From NCBI GenBank assembly GCA_047971485.1, contig JBKDZR010000014.1:1-42681 (forward strand): a stretch of DNA of 42,681 nucleotides, written 5' to 3'. Positions 33,615 to 41,499 of this stretch are shown here, piece by piece. Below the pieces are notes generated by a model that saw only the letters and a list, made by a program, of their open reading frames with translations, searched no databases and was not told the DNA's origin. How positions within the stretch are numbered: the first letter of the stretch is position 1; each line of letters starts with the position of its first letter. A program made the translations under genes and the position numbers. This DNA is from JBKDZR01 sp047971485 (GTDB taxonomy: Bacteria > Pseudomonadota > Alphaproteobacteria > Rhodobacterales > Rhodobacteraceae).

Positions 33615-34694
33615 CTAGCGGTTTTTTGAAACCAGTTTCTGCAAGGCAGCAACATCCCGGAACAGGCGGGGCAAGCGGCGCAGCGCCTTGTAACTTTCGA
33701 TATGGGTTTCCATCTTGACCGCCGGATATCCCAGGATCACCCGTCCCGCCGGCACATTGGTAAAGATCTTCGAGGCCCCGCCGGCCACGACGTCATCGCC
33801 GATAAAGATATTGTCATTGACGCCGGTCTGCCCGGCCAACACCACGCGATTACCAATCCGGGTCGAGCCCGCCACACCGACCAGACCGCAAAGCAGACAA
33901 TCCTCGCCGATTTCGACATTGTGGCCAACCTGTACCAGGCTGTCCAGCTTGGTACCCCGGCCGATCCGCGTCGGCCGGATGGTGCCCTGATCAACGCAGG
34001 AATTGGCCCCGATCTCCACATCATCACCAATTTCCACCCCCCCAAGGGAATGGATCCGCGTCCAGGATTGGGCCCTGTCCGAACCATGCTGGCCCAAGTT
34101 CTCCCGCACATTTTCCACCGCCGACTTCTCCGGCGTGACAAAGGAAAACCCGTCGCCCCCCAGAACGGCGCCGGGCTGCACGATCACCCGATCGCCCAGC
34201 CGCGCCCGCGCACCGATCCGTACCCCGGCATGCAACAGCACATCGTCGCCAATGACCGCGCCGCCCGCGACATGGACCAAGGCAGCGATCCGCGCATTGC
34301 GCCCGATCATGACCCCCGCCCCGATCACTGCGTGCGGCCCGATCCGTGCGCCGTCGCCAATCTGCGCGCCCGGGTCGACAAAAGCCGTCGGATGGATACC
34401 CGGGGCGATATCCGGACCGGGATCCAGCGCGCGGGTCAACCCCGACATGGCATAGCGCGGACGGGCGACGAACAGGCCCGCTTCCAGCCCCAGCGCGCGC
34501 CAGTCTGCGCCATCCCACAGAACGGCGGCTCGGGCCTGCCCCTCGGACAAGCCGGGGGCGTATTTCGGATCCATTGCCAAGGCCAGCTGATCGGCCCGCG
34601 CCGCCGCCGGTTCCGACAGCCCCGCGATTTTCAGGGCACCGTTCCCTTCCAGCCGGGCACCGATCGCCTCGGCGATTTCAGACAGAAGATACAT
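33615..34694 (-). CDS. lpxD: UDP-3-O-acylglucosamine N-acyltransferase LpxD
   Basis: Third enzyme of lipid A synthesis: N-acylates UDP-3-O-acyl-glucosamine with 3-hydroxyacyl-ACP. 359 residues: an N-terminal uridine-binding domain (SEIAEAIGARLEGNG), a left-handed beta helix of many hexapeptide repeats (IGDGARIGPHAVIG and following), the catalytic-type His in LVQVGHNVEIG, and a C-terminal helix. GGAG precedes the ATG. It is usually next to lpxA/fabZ; here it stands with an ACP and a ketoacyl synthase, 39 bases upstream of the ACP start. Confidence 0.94.
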   Translation of the reverse strand: MYLLSEIAEAIGARLEGNGALKIAGLSEPAAARADQLALAMDPKYAPGLSEGQARAAVLWDGADWRALGLEAGLFVARPRYAMSGLTRALDPGPDIAPGIHPTAFVDPGAQIGDGARIGPHAVIGAGVMIGRNARIAALVHVAGGAVIGDDVLLHAGVRIGARARLGDRVIVQPGAVLGGDGFSFVTPEKSAVENVRENLGQHGSDRAQSWTRIHSLGGVEIGDDVEIGANSCVDQGTIRPTRIGRGTKLDSLVQVGHNVEIGEDCLLCGLVGVAGSTRIGNRVVLAGQTGVNDNIFIGDDVVAGGASKIFTNVPAGRVILGYPAVKMETHIESYKALRRLPRLFRDVAALQKLVSKNR

Positions 34695-34727
34695 ATCCGG
34701 GCTCCGGCGCAGTGGTTTGTCCCCGTC

Positions 34728-36335
34728 CTATCCGTCCACCGCGCGAAGCGAAACCCCTGCCCGCGCCAGCGCCGCAAAGACCTTGGCATCGCGGCCATAG
34801 ACATCGCGCCGGTACTGGACCCGGTCCCCATCCAGGGCAAAGGCCGTCCGGTACAACAGATGCACCCGCAGCGGCTGGGACAATTCGACCACGGTTTCCC
34901 GCCCCGTCGCCACCTGACTTTGATAAAAGCCCTGCGGATTCGCGGTTTGCGGCCCCAGCAGCTGATAGGCGAAATCCTGCGGATCGTTCAGCCGGATACA
35001 CCCGTGGCTGTAAGCCCGGCTTTCCCGGCTGAACAGGGATTTGGCCGGGGTATCATGCAGATAGATGTTATGCTGGTTGGGGAACATGAACTTGACCTGA
35101 CCCAGGGCATTGCCTTCGCTGGGGGGTTCTTTCAGCCGGTAGGGAAAGCTGCCCCCGTCATAGGCGCTGAAATCCACCGACCCACGGGACACCGTCCGAC
35201 CGCTGGCATCGACCAGTTGCAACTGCGGCACCGCGTTGGGGTTTTCCTTCAGCATCGGCAGATATTCCCGCGCGGTGATCGAGGCCGGCACGTTCCATGT
35301 CGGATTGATCACCATGAACTCCATCACATCGGAAAATTCCGGTGTCCGATGGGTGGACTGATTGGCCCCGACCACAGCCCGGGTGGCAAAGACCGTGCGG
35401 CCATTGTCAATGATCCGCGCGGTGAAATCCGGGATGTTCACTTCTACGTGGCGCTTGCCCAATGGCAGATTCAGCCAGCGCTCGCGTTCCATCGCCGCGA
35501 TCACCTGTTTCAGCCGGTCTTCAGGATCCTTGTTCACCTCGGACAGGGTGACCTTGCCGGCAATGCCATCGGTGCTCAGACCATGGTCCCGCTGAAACGC
35601 GGCAACCGCCTGTTCCACATCCGCCCCATAGTCCGACCGCGTGCCGCGCAAATAGCCCATGGCCGCCAGCCGCGCACTCAGCGCGGTGACCGCCGCGCCG
35701 GACTGCCCGGGCTTGAACACCGCACCCGGCACCTGCGCGCCCCAGCCGCCAGCGCCCAGTTCGCGTTCCAACCTGGCCTTTTCAGCCATCAAACGCTGAT
35801 ATTCGCGGGTTTGCGGCGGCAGGGCCCGCAGGAAAGCCGCCGGGGAACTTTGCGCAAAGGCCGACAGGGTCTTGACCGGATCCCGGCGCGGGGCCCGGCG
35901 GAAGATCTCGCGGTCCACACGCTGGGGGGTCAACACCCCGCTTTGCACATCGCGCGCATATTTGGCGAAAGAGGTGCTGAACGCCACCTCGGCGCGCGCC
36001 AGCGCCTGGGGCTCTGCCCCCCCGCGCAGGGCCGCTGCCAGATCCCCGGCCCGATAACTGGCCACCGGCAACCCATGGGCCCCCGCACCGTACAATGCTT
36101 CAAGATAGGCTGCGGCGCGTTTGCGGTTGGCCGATCCCACCCAAATCGGTCGGTAACCCGTCGCCTTGTAGAACGCCGCCAACGTCCCGTTGTCGGCACT
36201 CATCCGGGCGATGGCTTGCCCCAGCACCTCCTGCGCCGAAACCGCCCCGGCGCCCCAAACCGCCCCCGCCGCGACAAGCGCAAGACCGAGGCGCCGCAGC
36301 ATGACGGCTAGGCGGAAATCTGCAACTGGGATCAT
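34728..36335 (-). CDS. L,D-transpeptidase (YkuD/YcbB-like)
   Basis: Periplasmic peptidoglycan cross-linking enzyme of 535 residues. A signal peptide ends about AVSAQ (30-35). A helical scaffold domain follows, then a PG_binding_1 domain (about 208-268), then the YkuD catalytic domain (about 295-475) with HDTPAKSLF and SHGCIRLNDP (His444, Cys446). This is the large LdtD/YcbB layout that makes 3-3 cross-links. The start at 36335 has GAGGAGAG upstream; the frame stays open another 103 codons without protein-like content. It is divergent from the Tat-exported M15-like gene, another peptidoglycan-type enzyme. Confidence 0.92.
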   Translation of the reverse strand: MIPVADFRLAVMLRRLGLALVAAGAVWGAGAVSAQEVLGQAIARMSADNGTLAAFYKATGYRPIWVGSANRKRAAAYLEALYGAGAHGLPVASYRAGDLAAALRGGAEPQALARAEVAFSTSFAKYARDVQSGVLTPQRVDREIFRRAPRRDPVKTLSAFAQSSPAAFLRALPPQTREYQRLMAEKARLERELGAGGWGAQVPGAVFKPGQSGAAVTALSARLAAMGYLRGTRSDYGADVEQAVAAFQRDHGLSTDGIAGKVTLSEVNKDPEDRLKQVIAAMERERWLNLPLGKRHVEVNIPDFTARIIDNGRTVFATRAVVGANQSTHRTPEFSDVMEFMVINPTWNVPASITAREYLPMLKENPNAVPQLQLVDASGRTVSRGSVDFSAYDGGSFPYRLKEPPSEGNALGQVKFMFPNQHNIYLHDTPAKSLFSRESRAYSHGCIRLNDPQDFAYQLLGPQTANPQGFYQSQVATGRETVVELSQPLRVHLLYRTAFALDGDRVQYRRDVYGRDAKVFAALARAGVSLRAVDG

Positions 36336-36636
36336 GGTCTCTCCTCGGGGCGGCCTGTCTGTCGGATCGCCCGAACCATAACTTTCGGCGGATTTGTTCT
36401 CAAAATCACAAAATCGCTTGGCCCGAGCCTGTTCCAGATTTATCACGGCCCCCATAACGTCAACGCAATATTCACCATCTTCTGCAAAAACCTGGCTATC
36501 CCGTCCGTCCGACATGGGATTTTGGCCCGCCAAAGTTTTCGTGTGCGCCCCACCTGAAACGTTGTGCAAAAGCCGGAAATGTGGGATGGTCTGGGCAATT
36601 GGCCGGTTACAGGCCAGAACAGAAGGCAGTACAGGC
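36336..36636. promoter_or_regulatory. Divergent promoter region of two cell-wall genes
   Basis: No gene is seen in these 301 bases. On the minus strand TTGACG (36463-36458) is a good -35, with a weak AT-rich -10 around 36437-36445, pointing at the L,D-transpeptidase. No convincing plus-strand promoter was found. Shared control of the two cell-wall genes is possible. Confidence 0.35.
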
Positions 36637-37215
36637 ATGATCAATCAGGGCAGCGGGGGAAAATCCCTCATGTCTCGACGCGGGGTGCTGGGTGTTTTCG
36701 CCGCAACGGCGGTCACCGCGGCCCCAACCTACGCAAATGCGTTCGGTTTCCTGCGCGGCGGCGGTGACGCCCGCCGGCTGAAGATGTATTCCGGGCGAAC
36801 TGGTGAAAGCATCGACATCATCTATTGGGTCAATGGCCGCTACGTCAAAGACGCGGTGCGCCAGATCAGCTGGTTCATGCGCGACTGGCGCCAAGACAAG
36901 GCGATCACCATAGACAAACGCACTCTGGACGTGATGGCAGCGGCGCATCGGCTGCTGGATGTCGATGAACCCTATCTGATGCTGTCGGGCTATCGCACGC
37001 CGCAAACCAACGCCTATCTGCGCAAGCAATCCGGCGGCGTTGCGAAAAATTCCCTGCACGTCAAAGGGCAAGCCGCTGACCTGCGCCTGAAATCGCGCAG
37101 CGTCTCGCAGATCGCGCAAGCGGCCACGGCCTGCAAGGGCGGCGGCGTGGGGCGTTATTCCCGGTCGAACTTCGTCCATATGGACTGTGGACCGATCCGC
37201 AGCTGGGGCAGCTGA
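36637..37215 (+). CDS. DUF882/YcbK-like M15 peptidase-fold protein, Tat-exported
   Basis: A 192-residue protein with a twin-arginine signal (SRRGVLG, Arg14-Arg15, then a hydrophobic stretch ending TYANA). The M15-type zinc site is visible: His141 and Asp148 in HVKGQAADL and His181 in FVHMDCG; LSGYRTPQTN precedes it. E. coli YcbK (MepK) is the closest named relative and cleaves L,D cross-links. That makes the divergent L,D-transpeptidase a meaningful neighbour: one makes 3-3 cross-links, the other may cut them. A start at 36670 is also possible. A terminator follows. Confidence 0.9.
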   Translation: MINQGSGGKSLMSRRGVLGVFAATAVTAAPTYANAFGFLRGGGDARRLKMYSGRTGESIDIIYWVNGRYVKDAVRQISWFMRDWRQDKAITIDKRTLDVMAAAHRLLDVDEPYLMLSGYRTPQTNAYLRKQSGGVAKNSLHVKGQAADLRLKSRSVSQIAQAATACKGGGVGRYSRSNFVHMDCGPIRSWGS

Positions 37216-37222
37216 CAAAGAC

Positions 37223-37241
37223 AAGGGCCACACAGGCCCTT
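37223..37241 (+). terminator. Hairpin terminator after the DUF882 gene
   Basis: AAGGGCC (37223-37229) pairs with GGCCCTT (37235-37241) around ACACA, eight bases after the stop codon; only a short T-rich tail follows. A likely, though weak, intrinsic terminator. Confidence 0.55.
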
Positions 37242-37325
37242 TCCAATGGCCCAAGGCCCACCGTGCAGGGCCGTACCACGACGGATCCCCCAAGAATTAA
37301 TGCCCTGATTTGAAGGTCTTGGCGG

Positions 37326-37398
37326 TGCCGGTCGAGGGACTTGAACCCCCGACCTTGTGATTACAAATCACCTGCTCTACCAGCTGAGCTAGACCGGC
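37326..37398 (-). tRNA. tRNA-Thr (UGU)
   Basis: On the minus strand a complete cloverleaf can be drawn: acceptor GCCGGTC/GACCGGC, D-stem GCTC/GAGC, anticodon loop TTTGTAA with anticodon TGT, and T-loop TTCAAGT. The length is 73 with the discriminator A. The 3' CCA is not encoded (CCG follows). The G27-A43 position at the top of the anticodon stem does not pair. Its promoter is listed at 37416. Confidence 0.97.
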
Positions 37399-37415
37399 AA
37401 ACCCGCACCGGCCCC

Positions 37416-37444
37416 GCATAGCCGAAAGCGGGCACCCCCTGCAA
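37416..37444 (-). promoter_or_regulatory. Promoter of tRNA-Thr
   Basis: TTGCAG (37444-37439), a 17-base spacer and CTATGC (37421-37416), 17 bases before the tRNA. The 12-mer CCTCTTGCAGGG around the -35 is repeated exactly at the tRNA-Gly promoter (40120-40131), which supports both calls. Confidence 0.6.
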
Positions 37445-37450
37445 GAGGCG

Positions 37451-38230
37451 TCATTGCGATCCGCAAACCGGAAGCCGCCGCACCACGATATCTGCCGCCA
37501 TCAACCTGGTCCGCAACACGCCGGCCATAGCCACCGCCTCGGCCGTATCGCCATGCACACAGATCGTGTCGATCCGTGTCGGCAAGCGCCGCCCCGAACG
37601 GGCAATGATTGCCCCTTCGGACAGCATCGCCACAACCCGGTCGGCCGCCATATCGGGATCGTGCAGCACGGCGCCCTCTTGTCGCCGATCCACCAGCGTA
37701 CCGTCATCGTTATAGGCACGGTCGGCATAGATCTCGCAGGCGACGGACAGGCCCAGATCACGCGCGGCCCTTTCGCCAGCTGTCGCGGCGATGGCAACAA
37801 CGGTCAAGGCCGGATCGAACGCGGCGACGGCACCGTAACAGCATTGCGCAAGATCTTGATCTTCCGAGACCATATTGGCCAACGCCCCATGCAGTTTGAC
37901 ATGGGCCAGACGTTGCCCCGCCGCCCGCGCCATCGCAGAGGCGGCCCCCAGCTGATAAAGGATCTGGGCCCGCAACGTCTCGGACGACAGATCCATGCGA
38001 CGGCGCCCGAACCCCTGCAAATCGGCAAACCCCGGATGCGCCCCGATACCCACGCCACGCGCCGCCGCCGCCGCCATGGTCCGGGCCATCACCTCGGGAT
38101 CCCCGGCGTGAAACCCGCATGCGATATTGGCCGAGGTCACAATATCCAGCAGGGCCGCGTCATCGCCCATGGACCAGGCGCCAAAGCCTTCGCCCATATC
38201 CGCATTCAGATCCACGCGCCGCGTTACCAT
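37451..38230 (-). CDS. pxpA: 5-oxoprolinase subunit PxpA (LamB/YcsF family)
   Basis: Subunit A of the ATP-dependent 5-oxoprolinase PxpABC, which opens the damage product 5-oxoproline to glutamate. 259 residues: VDLNADMGEGFG, SANIACGFHAGDP, GIGAHPGFADLQGFGRR and KLHGALANM are the family motifs. The ATG at 38230 has AGGAG at good distance; a GTG six bases earlier overlaps that ribosome site and is rejected. It overlaps pxpC by seven bases. Order pxpB-pxpC-pxpA. Confidence 0.94.
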   Translation of the reverse strand: MVTRRVDLNADMGEGFGAWSMGDDAALLDIVTSANIACGFHAGDPEVMARTMAAAAARGVGIGAHPGFADLQGFGRRRMDLSSETLRAQILYQLGAASAMARAAGQRLAHVKLHGALANMVSEDQDLAQCCYGAVAAFDPALTVVAIAATAGERAARDLGLSVACEIYADRAYNDDGTLVDRRQEGAVLHDPDMAADRVVAMLSEGAIIARSGRRLPTRIDTICVHGDTAEAVAMAGVLRTRLMAADIVVRRLPVCGSQ

Positions 38231-39252
38231 TGCCACTCCTGTGCATCATCGGCGCCGTCGGTGACGCCCCCCACAAGCTGATAGGACAGAAGATCGGAAA
38301 TTTCACGGGGATCACGCAGCAATGGCCGCAAACGCCCGGACAGCGCTGCGATCTGAGCCCGCATGTCACGTTCAGCGGCCAGCGCCTCTTGCGTCCCGAC
38401 GAATCGGAACTGCAGTGGCGCACCGGCCATGGCTTGGGCCGCACGGGGCAGATCTGCGGGAATGACCGTGCCGATGCGCGGATATCCGCCGGTCGTCTGG
38501 CACTCGGCCAACAGGATGACTGGCACCCCATCGCCACCGATCTGAACATCGCCCGGACCCACGGCATCGGACAAGACCGACAAGCCGCCGGGCGGGGCAA
38601 AGCCCGGGCCATCATGTGCCAGCCGCATACCCTGGCGGTTAGCCCGCGCGTCCCGGCGAAACCGGGTCGCCGCAAAGCGATCCCGCAGCTCCACCGGAAA
38701 GAGCCCCGTCTGCGGCCCCACGATCACCCGCAGCATGCCGCCCCCCAGACGCGGCAGTGGGTCGATCAGCAGCGCCCTCTCCGGCCCGCGATGGGGCAAC
38801 AGGAGCAGCCTGTCACCGGCCTTCAGGGCGCGCCCCATCCCGCCCTGCAGATGGGTCGACCGGCTGCCAAGACGCACGGGTGCCGCCACCCCCCCGGCCA
38901 GGTGAAGATAGCCATAGCCCCCATCCCGCGGCGCCCCCAAGGTCAGCCGCTGGCCCGGTTCCAGCCGCCCCGAGGCCCCGCCGGGCAGCCGCTTGTCGCC
39001 CAGACTGGCCTGCATCTCGGCGCCGGTCACGGCCAGCCAGACCGGCCCGTCCCCGGCCTCGAAAACCGCGCCCGACCCGGCCAGTTCCACCATCGCCGCC
39101 CCCGGTCCCTGCCCAAGCAGCGCCGCGCCTTCGGCCATGGCCAGGGGATCCGCCACGCCCCCAGCCGACAGGCCCAGCCCCAGCGTCCCGCGAAAGCCGG
39201 CATCCTGCACCGTCACCCCGGGCCCGGCGGAAAGAACGCGCAGCGCCGTCAT
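38224..39252 (-). CDS. pxpC: 5-oxoprolinase subunit PxpC
   Basis: Large subunit of the PxpBC pair (biotin-dependent carboxyltransferase fold, KipA-like), 342 residues. Landmarks are GPGVTVQDAGFRGTLGLGLSAGG, GSRSTHLQGGMG near the middle, and QTTGGYPRIGTVIPADL. With PxpB it phosphorylates 5-oxoproline for PxpA to hydrolyse. The start overlaps the pxpB stop (ATGA) and the end overlaps pxpA, so all three are translationally coupled. Confidence 0.93.
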   Translation of the reverse strand: MTALRVLSAGPGVTVQDAGFRGTLGLGLSAGGVADPLAMAEGAALLGQGPGAAMVELAGSGAVFEAGDGPVWLAVTGAEMQASLGDKRLPGGASGRLEPGQRLTLGAPRDGGYGYLHLAGGVAAPVRLGSRSTHLQGGMGRALKAGDRLLLLPHRGPERALLIDPLPRLGGGMLRVIVGPQTGLFPVELRDRFAATRFRRDARANRQGMRLAHDGPGFAPPGGLSVLSDAVGPGDVQIGGDGVPVILLAECQTTGGYPRIGTVIPADLPRAAQAMAGAPLQFRFVGTQEALAAERDMRAQIAALSGRLRPLLRDPREISDLLSYQLVGGVTDGADDAQEWQW

Positions 39253-40016
39253 GGCAGAGCCATCCGCTCAACCCCATCACGGCCAGCCCCCGCCAGCCGC
39301 GCATAGTCCCGCGCCGGGATCGCATGAAACCGGATCTCATCGCCTGCGCGCAAGGCAAAGGGATCGGCGGCATCGGGCTGGAAAGGGCGGAACAGGCAGC
39401 GCCCAACCTGCCGCCAACCGGTTTGCGACGGCACCGAGAACAGCACGATCTGGCGCAGGGCGACGGTGATCGCGCCGGGCTCCACCCGTGGGGTCAGACC
39501 CTGCTGGCGCGGGATATCCCACGCCGGGGGCAAAGTCCCCAGATAAGGCTGGCCCGGCGCAAAACCGATGGCCAGAACCCGCAGCGGATCGGCGGTCAGC
39601 CCCGCCACCGCAGCCTCAGGGGTCAGACCGGCCAGATGGGCCGCCTCGGCCAGCGCCGGACCATCGAAAAGCGCCGGGATCATCCAGCGGCGGCGCCCCG
39701 CCGGCAGATCCGCCCCATACCAATCGCGATCCGCCAGAAGGGTCTGGATCCGTGCGCACATCACCTCCGGGGGCACGGCCAGTGGATCGTACTGCACCCG
39801 AACCGAGGTCAGGGTGGTCGCCGTTTCGATCACCCCCGGCAAATCGGCACCCTGTAGCGCCGCATGAAAGGCCAGGGCCGCCCGGTTGGCCAGATCGGAC
39901 AGGGCCTCGCCGAACCGCACCAGGATTCCATCCAGCCCAAGGGGCGCGATGCACGGAAATCCCTGCGTCCCCCTGTCTTGCCCGCTCATCGCCAAACCGC
40001 CCCCTGCCCTCGCCAT
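39249..40016 (-). CDS. pxpB: 5-oxoprolinase subunit PxpB
   Basis: Small subunit of the PxpBC kinase pair (KipI, allophanate hydrolase subunit 1 fold), 255 residues. Seen are GILVRFGEALSDLANRAA, VRVQYDP, AIGFAPGQPYLGTLP and PGAITVALRQIVLFSVPSQTGW, where GFAPGxPYL is the family hallmark. Two starts are possible: ATG 40016 (used) and ATG 39989, which has a G-rich upstream stretch; the conserved region begins after both. First gene of the operon. Earlier annotation practice would call this trio allophanate hydrolase or kinase inhibitor; PxpA next door decides for 5-oxoprolinase. Confidence 0.9.
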   Translation of the reverse strand: MARAGGGLAMSGQDRGTQGFPCIAPLGLDGILVRFGEALSDLANRAALAFHAALQGADLPGVIETATTLTSVRVQYDPLAVPPEVMCARIQTLLADRDWYGADLPAGRRRWMIPALFDGPALAEAAHLAGLTPEAAVAGLTADPLRVLAIGFAPGQPYLGTLPPAWDIPRQQGLTPRVEPGAITVALRQIVLFSVPSQTGWRQVGRCLFRPFQPDAADPFALRAGDEIRFHAIPARDYARLAGAGRDGVERMALP

Positions 40017-40122
40017 GACCGGACCCTAGCGCCCCGCCGCACCGGGGGCCACCTCTGCCCGATCCGGGATGGGGTTCGGGGCCGGGTTACGGCGAATTTC
40101 GGGGATTGAGGCAAATTTCCTC

Positions 40123-40151
40123 TTGCAGGGATCGGCGGGAACCAATACCTC
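40123..40151 (+). promoter_or_regulatory. Promoter of the tRNA-Gly pair
   Basis: TTGCAG (40123-40128), a 17-base spacer and TACCTC (40146-40151), 18 bases before the first tRNA. The flanking 12-mer CCTCTTGCAGGG is identical to that of the tRNA-Thr promoter. Confidence 0.6.
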
Positions 40152-40169
40152 ACCCTCACTCTTCAGGAT

Positions 40170-40244
40170 GCGGGCGTAGCTCAGGGGTAGAGCATTACCT
40201 TGCCAAGGTAAGGGTCGTGAGTTCGAATCTCATCGCCCGCTCCA
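40170..40244 (+). tRNA. tRNA-Gly (GCC), copy 1
   Basis: Full cloverleaf: acceptor GCGGGCG/CGCCCGC, D-arm with AGGGGTAGAGC, anticodon loop with GCC, T-loop TTCGAAT, encoded CCA (40242-40244). 75 bases. Identical to the second copy 34 bases downstream. Confidence 0.98.
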
Positions 40245-40278
40245 GAGAGAGGCCTTTGGGCCAGGAAGATGATGAAGT

Positions 40279-40353
40279 GCGGGCGTAGCTCAGGGGTAGA
40301 GCATTACCTTGCCAAGGTAAGGGTCGTGAGTTCGAATCTCATCGCCCGCTCCA
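40279..40353 (+). tRNA. tRNA-Gly (GCC), copy 2
   Basis: Same 75-base sequence as copy 1, including the encoded CCA (40351-40353). The two are tandem with a 34-base spacer, most likely one precursor transcript from the promoter at 40123. The identity suggests recent duplication or continuing gene conversion. Confidence 0.98.
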
Positions 40354-40413
40354 TCATCACCGATTTCCAACAGGACAGCATTTTCGGGATACAAGGGCCG
40401 CGCCTGAAAGGAA

Positions 40414-40824
40414 TTACCGTCCGGCGCTGCGCCGGCGGGCCTCGATGACGACGAAGGCCTGTGCCCAGGGGTGATCGTCGGTCAGGGTGACATGGACCAC
40501 GGCCTCATGTCCCGGGGGCGTCATGGACGCCAGACGCTCGGCTGCCCAACCGGACAACTGCATCACCGGCTGGCCCGAGGACAGGTTGGTCACCGCCATG
40601 TCCTTCCACGCGATGCCCATGGCAAGACCGGTGCCAAGAGCCTTGGAACAGGCCTCTTTCGCCGCCCAGCGTTTCGCATAGGTCCCGGCGGTATCGGCAC
40701 GGCGTTCGGCCTTGGCCTGTTCGATCTCGGTAAACACACGGTTGCGAAAACGATCGCCGAACCGGTCCAGCACCCGCGCGATCCGCTCTATATTCGCCAG
40801 ATCCGTCCCTATCCCCAGTATCAC
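40414..40824 (-). CDS. acpS: Holo-ACP synthase
   Basis: Transfers 4'-phosphopantetheine from CoA to apo-ACP, activating the ACP encoded at 33312 among others. 136 residues: ILGIGTDLANIERI with Asp8, RWAAKEACSKAL with Glu57, and a C-terminal strand ending FVVIEARRR. It lies 24 bases after the DUF2062 gene. In relatives, as I recall, pdxJ precedes and lepB follows acpS; neither is adjacent here. Confidence 0.93.
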   Translation of the reverse strand: MILGIGTDLANIERIARVLDRFGDRFRNRVFTEIEQAKAERRADTAGTYAKRWAAKEACSKALGTGLAMGIAWKDMAVTNLSSGQPVMQLSGWAAERLASMTPPGHEAVVHVTLTDDHPWAQAFVVIEARRRSAGR

Positions 40825-40848
40825 CGCCGCTCTCCACCGGGCTGCGCC

Positions 40849-41499
40849 CTATCCGATCTTCCCATCCTTGCCGCTGCCCGGAACCCCGGCAGACATCTTG
40901 GCCGCCAGCCGCTTTTCCAGGCGACGTACCCGGCGCCGCTTGTAAACCTCGGCCCCGCGATATGCCAGAACATAGGACACAGCGGCCCCGACCAGCCCCG
41001 GCAGGATCCCCCCCAGAAGGTAGGGCAGGAAAACATCCTCATAAAACGCGGCCAGCCGGTCCCAATGGGTCGGGTTTCCCATGACCATGTTAAACAGATT
41101 CGCGGTCATCTGATTGGTCGCCCGGGTAAAGGCGGTAAAGACATGCGGCACCGACAAGGCGCTTTGCGTCCCCAGGATCCGATCGCCGATGGCCAAACTG
41201 GTTGCGGCAATGAACGGAAAAGTCAGCGGATTGCCAGCAAAGGTCGACAGCATCGCTGCAATCGCGTTGCCCCGAAAGATCCAGGCCAGCAGGGCCGCAT
41301 AGACGAAGTGAAACCCGAAAAGCGGCGAAAAAGACACGAAAACCCCGCAGGCCACCCCGCGGGCGATGCGACGTGGCGGGTCCGGCAACCGGCGCAAACG
41401 ATGGTAGACATAGCTGGCCGCCCGTGACCAACCGCCCCTGGGGTAAAGGACGCTGGACACAGTCTGTAACATACTGCGCTTGTTTCTGCGCTTGAACAC
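40849..41499 (-). CDS. DUF2062 membrane protein
   Basis: A 216-residue inner-membrane protein. Seen are PRGGWSRAASYVYHRLRRLPDPP, then RIARGVACGVFVSFSPLFGFHFV and NPLTFPFIAA, the typical DUF2062 blocks, followed by a late pair of hydrophobic segments (FLPYLLGGILPGLVGAAVSYVLA) and a basic tail. Function unknown. The start is GTG at 41499 with AGG close upstream; ATG at codon 10 is an alternative. The 253-base gap to the cupin gene holds its promoter. Confidence 0.85.
   Translation of the reverse strand: MFKRRNKRSMLQTVSSVLYPRGGWSRAASYVYHRLRRLPDPPRRIARGVACGVFVSFSPLFGFHFVYAALLAWIFRGNAIAAMLSTFAGNPLTFPFIAATSLAIGDRILGTQSALSVPHVFTAFTRATNQMTANLFNMVMGNPTHWDRLAAFYEDVFLPYLLGGILPGLVGAAVSYVLAYRGAEVYKRRRVRRLEKRLAAKMSAGVPGSGKDGKIG

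Noticed and set aside
31276..36311. Long plus-strand frames opposite lepB, fabF, lpxD and the L,D-transpeptidase
   Set aside because: All antisense to genes with intact catalytic residues; no independent motif.
37451..40016. Reading the pxp trio as allophanate hydrolase / urea carboxylase
   Set aside because: The LamB/YcsF-type PxpA next to it and the absence of an amidase domain or biotin carboxylase point to 5-oxoprolinase.
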